The notes under the pieces are model-generated. The model saw only the letters and a list, made by a program, of their open reading frames with translations, was not told the DNA's origin and did not search any database. Positions 16,956-24,378 of a DNA stretch of 31,448 bases are shown piece by piece. Origin of the DNA: CAZOZP01 sp964584325. GTDB lineage: Bacteria; Bacteroidota; Ignavibacteria; Ignavibacteriales; Melioribacteraceae. A program made the translations under genes and the position numbers. Every line of letters starts with the position of its first letter. Position 1 is the first letter of the stretch. Location of the stretch: assembly GCA_964584325.1 (NCBI GenBank), contig CAZOZP010000044.1, positions 1 to 31,448 of the forward strand, in the 5' to 3' direction.

Positions 16956-18092
16956 ATGCCATATTCAAACGTACCAAATTGGAAGAGGGCTGTAATTAAA
17001 ATAGGCAGTTCTATTATTGCTCCCGACGGAAAAGGTGTAAGCACGAAATACATCCTTAATATAGCTTCTTTTATTATTGAAAGCAGAAATAAAGGGAAGG
17101 AAGTAATTTTGGTTTCCAGCGGTGCAGTTGCCGCAGGTCTGGCAACACAGCATCAGCTTCATCAAAGAATATTTCGGACAATTCCGGAAAAACAGGCTCT
17201 TGCGGCAATAGGTCAGACACTTATGATGCAAAATTGGAGCAGACTTTTTGATTTTCCCTGCGCACAACTTCTTCTGACAAGAGACGGAATAAACAACAGA
17301 AAGAGATTCGTGAATGCTAAAAATACACTTATGGAACTTCTCAATCTTAATACTCTTCCCATTGTTAATGAAAATGATACTATCGCAATAGATGAATTAA
17401 AACTTGGTGATAATGATAATCTTGCAGCATATGTTGCTCTTCTGGCCGATGCCGACCTTCTGATTATTTGTTCGGATATTGACGGATTATACGATGCAAA
17501 TCCCTCGGAAAATCCAAATGCTAAGCTTATACCGCTGGTTAAGGAAATTGACAGCAAAATACTCGCCTTCGCTGGAAAGACAAACAATCCGATTGCAACC
17601 GGAGGAATGATAACAAAAATTGAGGCGGCGGAAAAAGCAGTTTCAAGAGGAATAAATACAATTATTCTTAACGGTAAAAAAAGAGAGAGTTTTGATTCGC
17701 TAATTCAGGGAAAAGTAAAGGGAACCCTGTTTATGGGAATGGACTGTCCGGTTAATGCTAAAAAACACTGGATGCTGCATGCACTTAAAACCAGTGGTAG
17801 AATTTTCGTTGATAAAGGAGCAGCTAATGCAATTGAAATAAAAGGGGCTTCTCTTCTGCCTTCCGGAATTATAGATACTGAAGGCAAATTCACTAACGGG
17901 GATGCGGTTGACATTATCTATAAAGACGGCACGATTGAGCATAATATTGCTAAAGGGATTTCCCAGTATAATTCAAAAGATATAAAAAAAATTATGGGAA
18001 AGAAAAGTTCCGAAATTGAAGCTGCACTCGGATATTTCATTGCTGATTACGTTATACACAGGGAAGACCTGGTATTAAGAAAGGAGAATTAA
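16956..18092 (+). CDS. proB: Glutamate 5-kinase
   Basis: ProB phosphorylates glutamate to gamma-glutamyl phosphate with ATP, the first step of proline synthesis in the cytoplasm. The amino-acid kinase domain shows VIKIGSSII near the N-terminus, VSSGAVAAGL, the substrate region VNENDTIA, and DNDNLAAYVALLADADLLIICSDIDGLY. A C-terminal PUA domain (from about residue 270; GRIFVDKGAANAI, LLPSGI, NGDAVDI) gives the full-length 378-residue form. The frame opens at a TTG at 16932, but the ATG at 16956 matches the family start. proA begins on the next base after the stop, with AAGGAG before it. Confidence 0.97.
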   Translation: MPYSNVPNWKRAVIKIGSSIIAPDGKGVSTKYILNIASFIIESRNKGKEVILVSSGAVAAGLATQHQLHQRIFRTIPEKQALAAIGQTLMMQNWSRLFDFPCAQLLLTRDGINNRKRFVNAKNTLMELLNLNTLPIVNENDTIAIDELKLGDNDNLAAYVALLADADLLIICSDIDGLYDANPSENPNAKLIPLVKEIDSKILAFAGKTNNPIATGGMITKIEAAEKAVSRGINTIILNGKKRESFDSLIQGKVKGTLFMGMDCPVNAKKHWMLHALKTSGRIFVDKGAANAIEIKGASLLPSGIIDTEGKFTNGDAVDIIYKDGTIEHNIAKGISQYNSKDIKKIMGKKSSEIEAALGYFIADYVIHREDLVLRKEN

Positions 18093-19367
18093 ATGAGTTT
18101 ATCTAAAGAATCAATTATACTGATTGCCGCAGAGGCAAAAGATGCTTCTTCTGTATTGGCGGGATTGTCAACAAATGAAAAAAACAAACTGCTTTTCGAT
18201 ATGGCAGATTCTCTGATTGAAAATTCTAAAGCCATACTATCAGCAAATGAAGCCGATATGGTTAAAGGCAGGGAAAAAGGACTTTCAGATGCCATGTTAG
18301 ACAGGCTTCGCCTGGATGATAAAAGAATTAAAGAAATGGCTGATGCACTGAAAGAAGTTGCTTCTTTGAATGATCCGGTTGGAGAAATATATAATATGAA
18401 GATAAGGCCGAACGGAATACGAGTTGGACAAATGACTATACCGCTTGGAGTAATCTGTATGATTTATGAATCGCGTCCGAATGTTACTTCTGATGCTGCC
18501 GGACTTTGCCTAAAGGCAGGAAATGCAGTGATTCTAAGAGGCGGATCGGAAGCATTTAACTCCAACACCGCAATAGCAGAAGCGCTGGGCAAAGCTATGA
18601 AGATGAACAATATTCCTACAGCGGCAGTTTCGCTGATACCTACAACAGATAGGGAAGCTATGCTTGAACTTCTAAAGCTTGAAGAACTTATTGATCTGGT
18701 AATTCCGCGCGGGGGTGAAGGACTGATAAGATTTGTAAGCGAAAACAGCAGGATTCCCGTTATTAAACATTATAAGGGTGTCTGTCATCTTTATATAGAC
18801 AGTCAGGCTGATTTTGAAATCGGTATGAAAATGCTTGCAGACGGTAAGCTAAGCAGACCGGGGGTATGTAATGCTTTAGAAACAATGCTGGTACATAAGG
18901 ATGTATCAAAGCAGTTTCTAATCAGAGCAGGAAATTTTTTAGGGAAAAATAATGTTGTTATAAGAGGATGTGAACAAACAAGAGAAATAATTCCTTTTGC
19001 AGAAACGGCAGATGAAAGCGACTATGCTGCAGAATACTTATCTCTAAAAATTGCAGTAAAAGTTGTGAGCAGTTACGAAGAGGCAATTGCTCACATTAAG
19101 AAATACAACAGCAATCATACAGAAGTTATTGTAACTGATAATTACAAAACCGCAAACAGATTTATACGGGATATTAATTCTTCAGTTGTTCTGGTTAATG
19201 CCTCATCTCGTTTTTCAGACGGAGGTCAACTTGGGCTTGGTTCTGAAATAGGGATATCCACAACAAAACTTCACGCTTACGGACCAATGGGAATTGATTC
19301 TCTCACAACAAAGAAATTTGTTGTTTTCGGGGAAGGTCAAACCAGACATAACATAGAGATAGATTGA
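18093..19367 (+). CDS. proA: Gamma-glutamyl phosphate reductase
   Basis: ProA reduces gamma-glutamyl phosphate to glutamate semialdehyde with NADPH, the second step of proline synthesis. At 424 residues it is a normal aldehyde-dehydrogenase-superfamily ProA. It shows the family block GVICMIYESRPNVTSDAAGLCLK (119-141), ILRGGSEAFNSN (147-158), LVIPRGGEGLI and the catalytic Cys259 in SRPGVCNALE. The start follows the proB stop directly, so both products are made from one message. Together they supply the unstable intermediate channel for proline. Confidence 0.97.
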   Translation: MSLSKESIILIAAEAKDASSVLAGLSTNEKNKLLFDMADSLIENSKAILSANEADMVKGREKGLSDAMLDRLRLDDKRIKEMADALKEVASLNDPVGEIYNMKIRPNGIRVGQMTIPLGVICMIYESRPNVTSDAAGLCLKAGNAVILRGGSEAFNSNTAIAEALGKAMKMNNIPTAAVSLIPTTDREAMLELLKLEELIDLVIPRGGEGLIRFVSENSRIPVIKHYKGVCHLYIDSQADFEIGMKMLADGKLSRPGVCNALETMLVHKDVSKQFLIRAGNFLGKNNVVIRGCEQTREIIPFAETADESDYAAEYLSLKIAVKVVSSYEEAIAHIKKYNSNHTEVIVTDNYKTANRFIRDINSSVVLVNASSRFSDGGQLGLGSEIGISTTKLHAYGPMGIDSLTTKKFVVFGEGQTRHNIEID

Positions 19368-19443
19368 TATTTTGATAATTATCGGAAAATTTAATATTTT
19401 ATGTTTCAGATAGTAGTTTATAACAAACGCAATCCGGTTCAAA

Positions 19444-20346
19444 GTGAATAGAAACAGAAGCGAACCTTTAATAATAATGTTGTCTGATATATGCGGCAGT
19501 TCAAAACTGTTTGAAGTGTATGGCGATATACAGGGGTGGCGTATTGTTTCAAATGCTCTTAATTTAATGGCCAGACTAACATCAAAATATGAAGGAAATG
19601 TAGTTAAAACCATTGGCGATCAGATTATGTGTGTATTTAAAGAACCTTCCAAAGCTGTTAGAACAGCTTGTGAGATAAATCGTTCACTTGCATTAGGTTT
19701 GCCTGAGACACAGGATCCTGTCAAAGTAAAAACCTCACTTCATTTCGGTAATATTTTTATTGAACAAGATGATATTTTCGGCGATTCAATTAATGTAGCT
19801 GCGAAGATGCTTGAAATGACCAAACCTGAGCAGATACTTATTTCAAATAGCGTTGCTGATGCATTAAGTAAAGATTTTATTTACCCTGTCAGAAATCTCG
19901 GAGAGACTTCAGTAAGAGGGAAGTATGGAATTATTGGAATTTACGAAGTCATATGGCAGAACGATATTTCAATAATTACAAAATCGCCCCCGATGGCTTC
20001 AAAAAGAGCTTCGCTGTTCCATACAAAAATAACACTTAAGCATAAAGGCTTCAGTTTGGAAGGGAACAGAAATACACCGGTCATAAATTTAGGCAGAGGT
20101 CCGGAAAATGATATGATTATAGACAAGGAAATTGTATCAAGAAGACATGCGGCAATTGAATTCAGGAACGGGAAATTTATGCTTATCGACAGAAGTACTA
20201 ACGGCACTTATGTTACTATAGAATCGGGAGATAAATTTCTGGTGCAGCGCGAAGAAATACCATTATTCGGATCAGGCAGCCTTTCATTAGGTACTGAAAC
20301 ACCTGAAAACTTAAAAGATTTAATTCATTTTCAAATTAAACTGTGA
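19444..20346 (+). CDS. Class III nucleotide cyclase with C-terminal FHA domain
   Basis: This 300-residue soluble protein joins a class III adenylate/guanylate cyclase domain (about 8-170) to an FHA phosphothreonine-binding domain (about 195-290). Cyclase metal ligands are Asp15 (LSDICGSS) and Asp59 (TIGDQIM). Lys55 and Asp110 match the adenine-selecting pair, and Asn117 the transition-state Asn, but the partner Arg is Lys121 (NVAAKML). The FHA core is intact: GRGPEND (Arg218), SRRHA (231-235 region) and STNGTY (251-256). The likely product is cAMP if active. The GTG start has no clear Shine-Dalgarno; an ATG at 19477 would cut into the domain. The stop overlaps the upstream edge of the phosphatase reading frame. 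Confidence 0.87.
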   Translation: MNRNRSEPLIIMLSDICGSSKLFEVYGDIQGWRIVSNALNLMARLTSKYEGNVVKTIGDQIMCVFKEPSKAVRTACEINRSLALGLPETQDPVKVKTSLHFGNIFIEQDDIFGDSINVAAKMLEMTKPEQILISNSVADALSKDFIYPVRNLGETSVRGKYGIIGIYEVIWQNDISIITKSPPMASKRASLFHTKITLKHKGFSLEGNRNTPVINLGRGPENDMIIDKEIVSRRHAAIEFRNGKFMLIDRSTNGTYVTIESGDKFLVQREEIPLFGSGSLSLGTETPENLKDLIHFQIKL

Positions 20347-20351
20347 GAATT

Positions 20352-20885
20352 ATGAAAAATATTTTATTTGTATTATTTTTTTGTGTATCTGTTTTTGCTC
20401 AGGATAACAGCTATATTCCGCCATCAACATCAGTAACAGACCGTCAGTTTAATTTTCATTTTATTGATGCGAATGTCTGGCGATCCTCCCAGCCATCTCC
20501 GCAATCTATCAAATTATTAAAGGAAAAGTACGGACTAAAATCAATTCTGAATCTGCGCGGCTCTGAAGAAGCCGATAGTTGGGAAAAATCACTTGCAGAC
20601 AGTCTTGGGATTAATTACATCCATTTCCCGATGGATGCAAGGATACCTCAGTCGGAAGATACTCTTAAAACCATCTTGAAAATTGTTAATTCAAGCGAAA
20701 ATCATCCAATTCTGGTTCATTGTCTCGGAGGAAAAGACAGGACAGGAATAGTAATCGCATTGTATAAGCTTGAAAAATACAATACTCCTAAAGATGAACT
20801 GATTACCGAAATGCTTATGTACGGTCAGGATGCTGAATTGTACAAAGATATTATTGAAGCTTTGAAAAATTATAACAAGCAATAG
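20352..20885 (+). CDS. Exported tyrosine/dual-specificity phosphatase-like protein
   Basis: This protein (177 residues from the ATG) carries a signal peptide MKNILFVLFFCVSVFAQ and a cysteine-based phosphatase domain. The P-loop HCLGGKDRTG contains the nucleophile Cys124 and the phosphate-binding Arg130, as in the C(X)5R signature. The likely general acid is Asp95 in FPMDARIP. NVWRSSQPS and the SILNLRG strand are typical of the Y_phosphatase3/DSP group that includes lipid and inositol phosphatases. Export makes a phosphoprotein substrate in the cytoplasm unlikely; a periplasmic phospholipid or phosphosugar is possible. A GTG 9 bp upstream is an alternative start. It follows the cyclase-FHA gene directly. 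Confidence 0.88.
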   Translation: MKNILFVLFFCVSVFAQDNSYIPPSTSVTDRQFNFHFIDANVWRSSQPSPQSIKLLKEKYGLKSILNLRGSEEADSWEKSLADSLGINYIHFPMDARIPQSEDTLKTILKIVNSSENHPILVHCLGGKDRTGIVIALYKLEKYNTPKDELITEMLMYGQDAELYKDIIEALKNYNKQ

Positions 20886-20999
20886 TACTATTCTGCATAA
20901 TATATTTATTTATCCGAATAATATTTCAATAACCTCTTGTTTTTTTCAATGAAGTTTTCATATAAAGAATTATTTTGATATGTTTATTTTCCTGATTTT

Positions 21000-21005
21000 G
21001 GAGAG
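21000..21005 (+). promoter_or_regulatory. Ribosome binding site GGAGAG supporting a TTG start
   Basis: GGAGAG ends 4 nt before the TTG at 21010, and no ATG lies nearby in frame, so the next gene most likely initiates at TTG. Confidence 0.7.
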
Positions 21006-21009
21006 TTAA

Positions 21010-23979
21010 TTGGAAAGCAAATTTGATTTGCATTTTATTGAGCACGGATACGGGAATCGGTTTCAGGGTTTTCAGAATCTTATGCGGCTTAGAATCAGAA
21101 ACATACTGATTGTATCAAGTTTGTATGATTTGTATGTATTTGAAGAAGACGGAAAACTCTATGAACTTATAAGAAATGAAACCAGAGCATTAAACCTAAG
21201 CCATGCTCCTGAATTAACACGCGTTTCAAGCGGTTATGATGCATTGAGAATCCTTCAGGACGATAACAAATTTGATTTGATTATTACAACGCTTCACATA
21301 GAAGATATTGGAGTAATCGAATTTGCCGAGAAAGTTAAGAAAGCCAGAATAAACATTCCTATAGTGCTGCTTGCCTACGATAACCGTGAATTGCAGTCTC
21401 TTATGGCTAACAAAGACATTGGGATCTTCGATAAAATATTTATGTGGCTTGGAGATTTCAGGATTATACTTGCAATAGTGCAGTACCTTGAAGATAGGAT
21501 GAATGTTGAGCATGATACGAAAATTGTAGGAGTGCAAAGTATAATTGTAATAGAAGACAGCATAAGATACTATTCTTCTATGGAATATGTTATTTATCTT
21601 GAGATTTTGAGGCAAACACAGAGACTGATCTCAGAAGGAATAAATCTTTCCCACAAACATCTCAGAAGAAGGGCAAGACCAAAAATTCTTTTGTGTTCAA
21701 GCTATGAAGAAGGATGGGATTATTACAATAAGTATAGGGAAAACATATTAGGTATAATTTGCGATGTTGAGTTCCCTCAAAAAGGTAAAATTAATCCGTG
21801 TGCCGGAATAGAATATACTGCGGCAATCCGGAACGGAGGTGACGAAGTCCCGATTCTGATTTTATCCCAAAGCGAAGAATCGAGGGAAGCGGTTGAAAAA
21901 TTGGGAGCTTCATTTCTGTTCAAGTATCATCCACAGCTTCACGAAGAACTTCGCATGTTTATGAACCATCATTTCAGTTTCGGAAATTTTGTTTTCAGGA
22001 CGTTTGAAGGAAGAGAAGTAGGAAGAGCAAGAAATCTTCGTGAGCTTGAGGAAAAACTTGCTACAGTACCAGAGGAAAGCATTCGTTATCATGCCGAAAG
22101 AAATCACTTTTCGACCTGGCTTAAAGCCCGAACCGAATTCTGGCTCGCACACCAGCTAAGACCAAGAAAAGTTAGTGAATTTGCTACAATAGGCGATTTA
22201 AGACGGAATCTGATTGAATCACTTATTGATTATAGAGAAAAGAGAAGGCTTGGAATTATAGATGAATTTGACAAAGAGAATTTTGATCCGGATTATAGTT
22301 TCTCGAAAATCGGTCATGGGTCTATCGGAGGAAAAGCCAGGGGACTGGGTTTTGTTAATACACTAATAAACAACTACAACATTCAGCACAAATTTGATGG
22401 TGTGAAAATAGGTATTCCTGCCGGTGTTGTTGTAGCAACACACGTTTTTGATCAGTTTCTTGAATTAAATAACCTTCGCAAATTTGCAATGGAATGCAAT
22501 GATGATCTTGAAATCACAAGACGTTTTGTAAATGCAGAAAAATTCCCCGAAGATATTCTTGCCGAACTTGCCGCTTTTCTGGATTTCGTACACGAGCCTT
22601 TGGCTGTAAGGTCATCAAGTGTGCTGGAAGATTCGCAGTATCATCCGTTTGCAGGAGTTTATGAAACTTATATGATACCGAATAATCAGCCTTATCCTCT
22701 TTTAAGACTTAACGAGCTCCTGAATGCAATAAAGAGTGTATATGCTTCAACTTTTTATCAAAGTGCAAAATCATATATAAAGATAACTTCCTTCAGGTGC
22801 GAAGAAGAGAAAATGGCTGTTATAATTCAAAAAATTGTAGGGCATAATTACCAGGGCAGATTTTATCCGGATTTTTCCGGAGTTGCTAAATCGCACAATT
22901 TTTATCCTCTTCCACCCCAGAAATCATCAGACGGAATCGCATTAGTAGCTTTAGGATTAGGGAAAACTGTAGTTGAAGGCGGACTATCGGCAAGATTTTG
23001 TCCGAAATATCCGGCAGATCTCCTAAATATTGCTTCAGTATCAGATACACTGAAAAACAGTCAATCAAAATTTTTTGCTCTCAAGATGAACACTGAATCT
23101 TATTTCGGAAAAACTACTACAGACAATTTAATACAACAGTATCATATAGCCGGTGCAGAGGAAGACGGAACTCTTAAGTATTCGGCGAGTACATACTTGC
23201 CCGAAAGCGAAGCAATATATGAAGGGTTGTCAAGGAAAGGCCCGAGAGTAATAACATTTGAACCAATTCTTAAAAACAATCTTTTCCCCCTTGCACGAAT
23301 TCTTGATCTTCTTCTTGATATGGGTGCGTGGGGAATGGGAACACCTGTAGAGATTGAATTTGCAGTTAACATGAAGACTGAACCTGCGGAATTCGGTTTT
23401 CTTCAGATGAGACCTCTGGTTACCAGATTCGATTCAGAATATCTTACTATCCGTGAGTATGAGGAAAGCGAATTAATATGTAAAACTAATAAAGTACTCG
23501 GACACGGAATTATTGATAATATTTATGATATTGTTTATGTGGATTACGATTTGTTTGAAAGGTCGAAAAGCATTGAAGTTGCAGCAGAAATCAGTTCATT
23601 CAACAATATGCTGAATGCTGAAGGCCGGCCTTATCTGCTTATTGGATTGGGCCGTTGGGGTTCTCGCGACCCCTGGCTTGGTATTCCGGTTACCTGGGAT
23701 CAGATTTCAGGAGCCAAAGTAATTGTGGAATCGAGTTTTAAAGATCTGGTTGTACAGCCATCGCAGGGAACTCATTTCTTCCAAAATCTTACTTCATTTA
23801 TGGTGGGATATTTCACTATCGATCAGAATCAAAATTCCTGCTCTCTGAACTGGGATTGGCTGAAAAGCATATCACCTGCAGGAGAGAAAATATATACAAA
23901 ACACATCAGATTTGATAAACCGATATTAGTTAAGATGAACTACCATCAGAATATTGGTGTTATAATAAAACCGGAGTAA
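21010..23979 (+). CDS. Double receiver domain fused to PEP-synthase-type ATP-grasp domain
   Basis: This 989-residue soluble protein has two receiver-like regions and a pyruvate-phosphate-dikinase/PEP-synthase N-terminal (ATP/pyruvate-binding) domain. Receiver 1 (about 30-163) has lost the phosphoacceptor: the site reads IITTLHIED (Thr93/Thr94). Receiver 2 (about 177-325) keeps the acidic pair Glu182-Asp183, Asp252 (IICDVEFP) and Lys305. The ATP-grasp part (about 430-805) shows GSIGGKARGLGF (437-448), LAVRSSSVLEDSQYHPFAGVYE (531-552), VIIQKIVG, SGVAKS, GTPVEIEFAV and LQMRP. The phosphohistidine swivel domain and PEP barrel of true PEP synthases are absent; residues 815-989 form another conserved-looking C-terminus (GRWGSRDPWLGIP). 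The start is TTG with GGAGAG. A zinc-ribbon gene follows 3 bp later. Its function is unknown; a phosphorylation-controlled nucleotidyl/phosphoryl transfer or regulatory role is inferred. Confidence 0.85.
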   Translation: MESKFDLHFIEHGYGNRFQGFQNLMRLRIRNILIVSSLYDLYVFEEDGKLYELIRNETRALNLSHAPELTRVSSGYDALRILQDDNKFDLIITTLHIEDIGVIEFAEKVKKARINIPIVLLAYDNRELQSLMANKDIGIFDKIFMWLGDFRIILAIVQYLEDRMNVEHDTKIVGVQSIIVIEDSIRYYSSMEYVIYLEILRQTQRLISEGINLSHKHLRRRARPKILLCSSYEEGWDYYNKYRENILGIICDVEFPQKGKINPCAGIEYTAAIRNGGDEVPILILSQSEESREAVEKLGASFLFKYHPQLHEELRMFMNHHFSFGNFVFRTFEGREVGRARNLRELEEKLATVPEESIRYHAERNHFSTWLKARTEFWLAHQLRPRKVSEFATIGDLRRNLIESLIDYREKRRLGIIDEFDKENFDPDYSFSKIGHGSIGGKARGLGFVNTLINNYNIQHKFDGVKIGIPAGVVVATHVFDQFLELNNLRKFAMECNDDLEITRRFVNAEKFPEDILAELAAFLDFVHEPLAVRSSSVLEDSQYHPFAGVYETYMIPNNQPYPLLRLNELLNAIKSVYASTFYQSAKSYIKITSFRCEEEKMAVIIQKIVGHNYQGRFYPDFSGVAKSHNFYPLPPQKSSDGIALVALGLGKTVVEGGLSARFCPKYPADLLNIASVSDTLKNSQSKFFALKMNTESYFGKTTTDNLIQQYHIAGAEEDGTLKYSASTYLPESEAIYEGLSRKGPRVITFEPILKNNLFPLARILDLLLDMGAWGMGTPVEIEFAVNMKTEPAEFGFLQMRPLVTRFDSEYLTIREYEESELICKTNKVLGHGIIDNIYDIVYVDYDLFERSKSIEVAAEISSFNNMLNAEGRPYLLIGLGRWGSRDPWLGIPVTWDQISGAKVIVESSFKDLVVQPSQGTHFFQNLTSFMVGYFTIDQNQNSCSLNWDWLKSISPAGEKIYTKHIRFDKPILVKMNYHQNIGVIIKPE

Positions 23980-23982
23980 AGA

Positions 23983-24201
23983 ATGGCGACAGAAAAAAAT
24001 AATAAAGAAAAGCTGAGCGCCTGTCCTTACTGCTCGTATCCGTTTAGTCCCTGGCAGGAAGTGCTGCTGGATGTTGACAGAGAACTGATCTGCAAGAAAT
24101 GCTGGAAGAAAATACTGCTTGACGCTTCGGATGAAGTTATAATACCAAATAGTAAAGACATAGAAAAACCCGGAAGAAAAATCGGTCCGCAGAAAGAATG
24201 A
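23983..24201 (+). CDS. Zinc-ribbon mini-protein
   Basis: This 72-residue protein has two CxxC knuckles, CPYC (14-17) and CKKC (37-40), spaced as in a zinc ribbon, and a charged, probably disordered C-terminus (about 48-72). It starts 3 bp after the receiver-ATP-grasp gene, which strongly suggests co-expression and perhaps physical partnership. I do not recognise a named family. Confidence 0.75.
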   Translation: MATEKNNKEKLSACPYCSYPFSPWQEVLLDVDRELICKKCWKKILLDASDEVIIPNSKDIEKPGRKIGPQKE

Positions 24202-24269
24202 GATTAATCCTTTGACGGAACTCTCTGTATGCCTGAAGTTGGGGCTGACGCAAGAGAAAAATCGATCCG

Positions 24270-24310
24270 AAAAAAAAATGAGTTAAAACCGGTTGCCAAC
24301 GTTTAACTCA
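24270..24310 (-). terminator. Minus-strand intrinsic terminator inside a plus-strand region
   Basis: TGAGTTAAA (24279-24287) and TTTAACTCA (24302-24310) form a perfect 9-bp stem. Read on the minus strand it is followed by nine T (24278-24270), the classic intrinsic terminator form. No minus-strand gene ends here; the flanking genes are both on the plus strand. It could stop an antisense RNA running out of gdhA, or act on the plus strand as a leader hairpin. Confidence 0.6.
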
Positions 24311-24335
24311 ATACCGCAGAATTATACTGACGGTA

Positions 24336-24343
24336 TATTTTTG
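24336..24343 (+). promoter_or_regulatory. Candidate -7 box TATTTTTG before gdhA
   Basis: TATTTTTG lies 35 bp before the gdhA ATG and just after the hairpin at 24279-24310 and a small TACCG/CGGTA dyad (24312-24316, 24331-24335). This fits a promoter in the 165-bp gap, but no clear -33 element is seen. Confidence 0.35.
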
Positions 24344-24368
24344 TCTGAAATCTATTTAATAATATAAT

Positions 24369-24373
24369 GAGGT
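24369..24373 (+). promoter_or_regulatory. Ribosome binding site GAGGT that fixes the gdhA start
   Basis: GAGGT lies 5 nt before the ATG at 24379. The upstream in-frame ATG at 24367 overlaps this site and would add only MRLP, so 24379 is preferred. Confidence 0.7.
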
Positions 24374-24378
24374 TGCCA

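Noticed and set aside
24312..24343. TACCG/CGGTA hairpin followed by T-rich sequence as a plus-strand terminator before gdhA
   Set aside because: The stem is only 5 bp with a 14-nt loop, too weak to call; the T-rich part is better explained as a promoter box.
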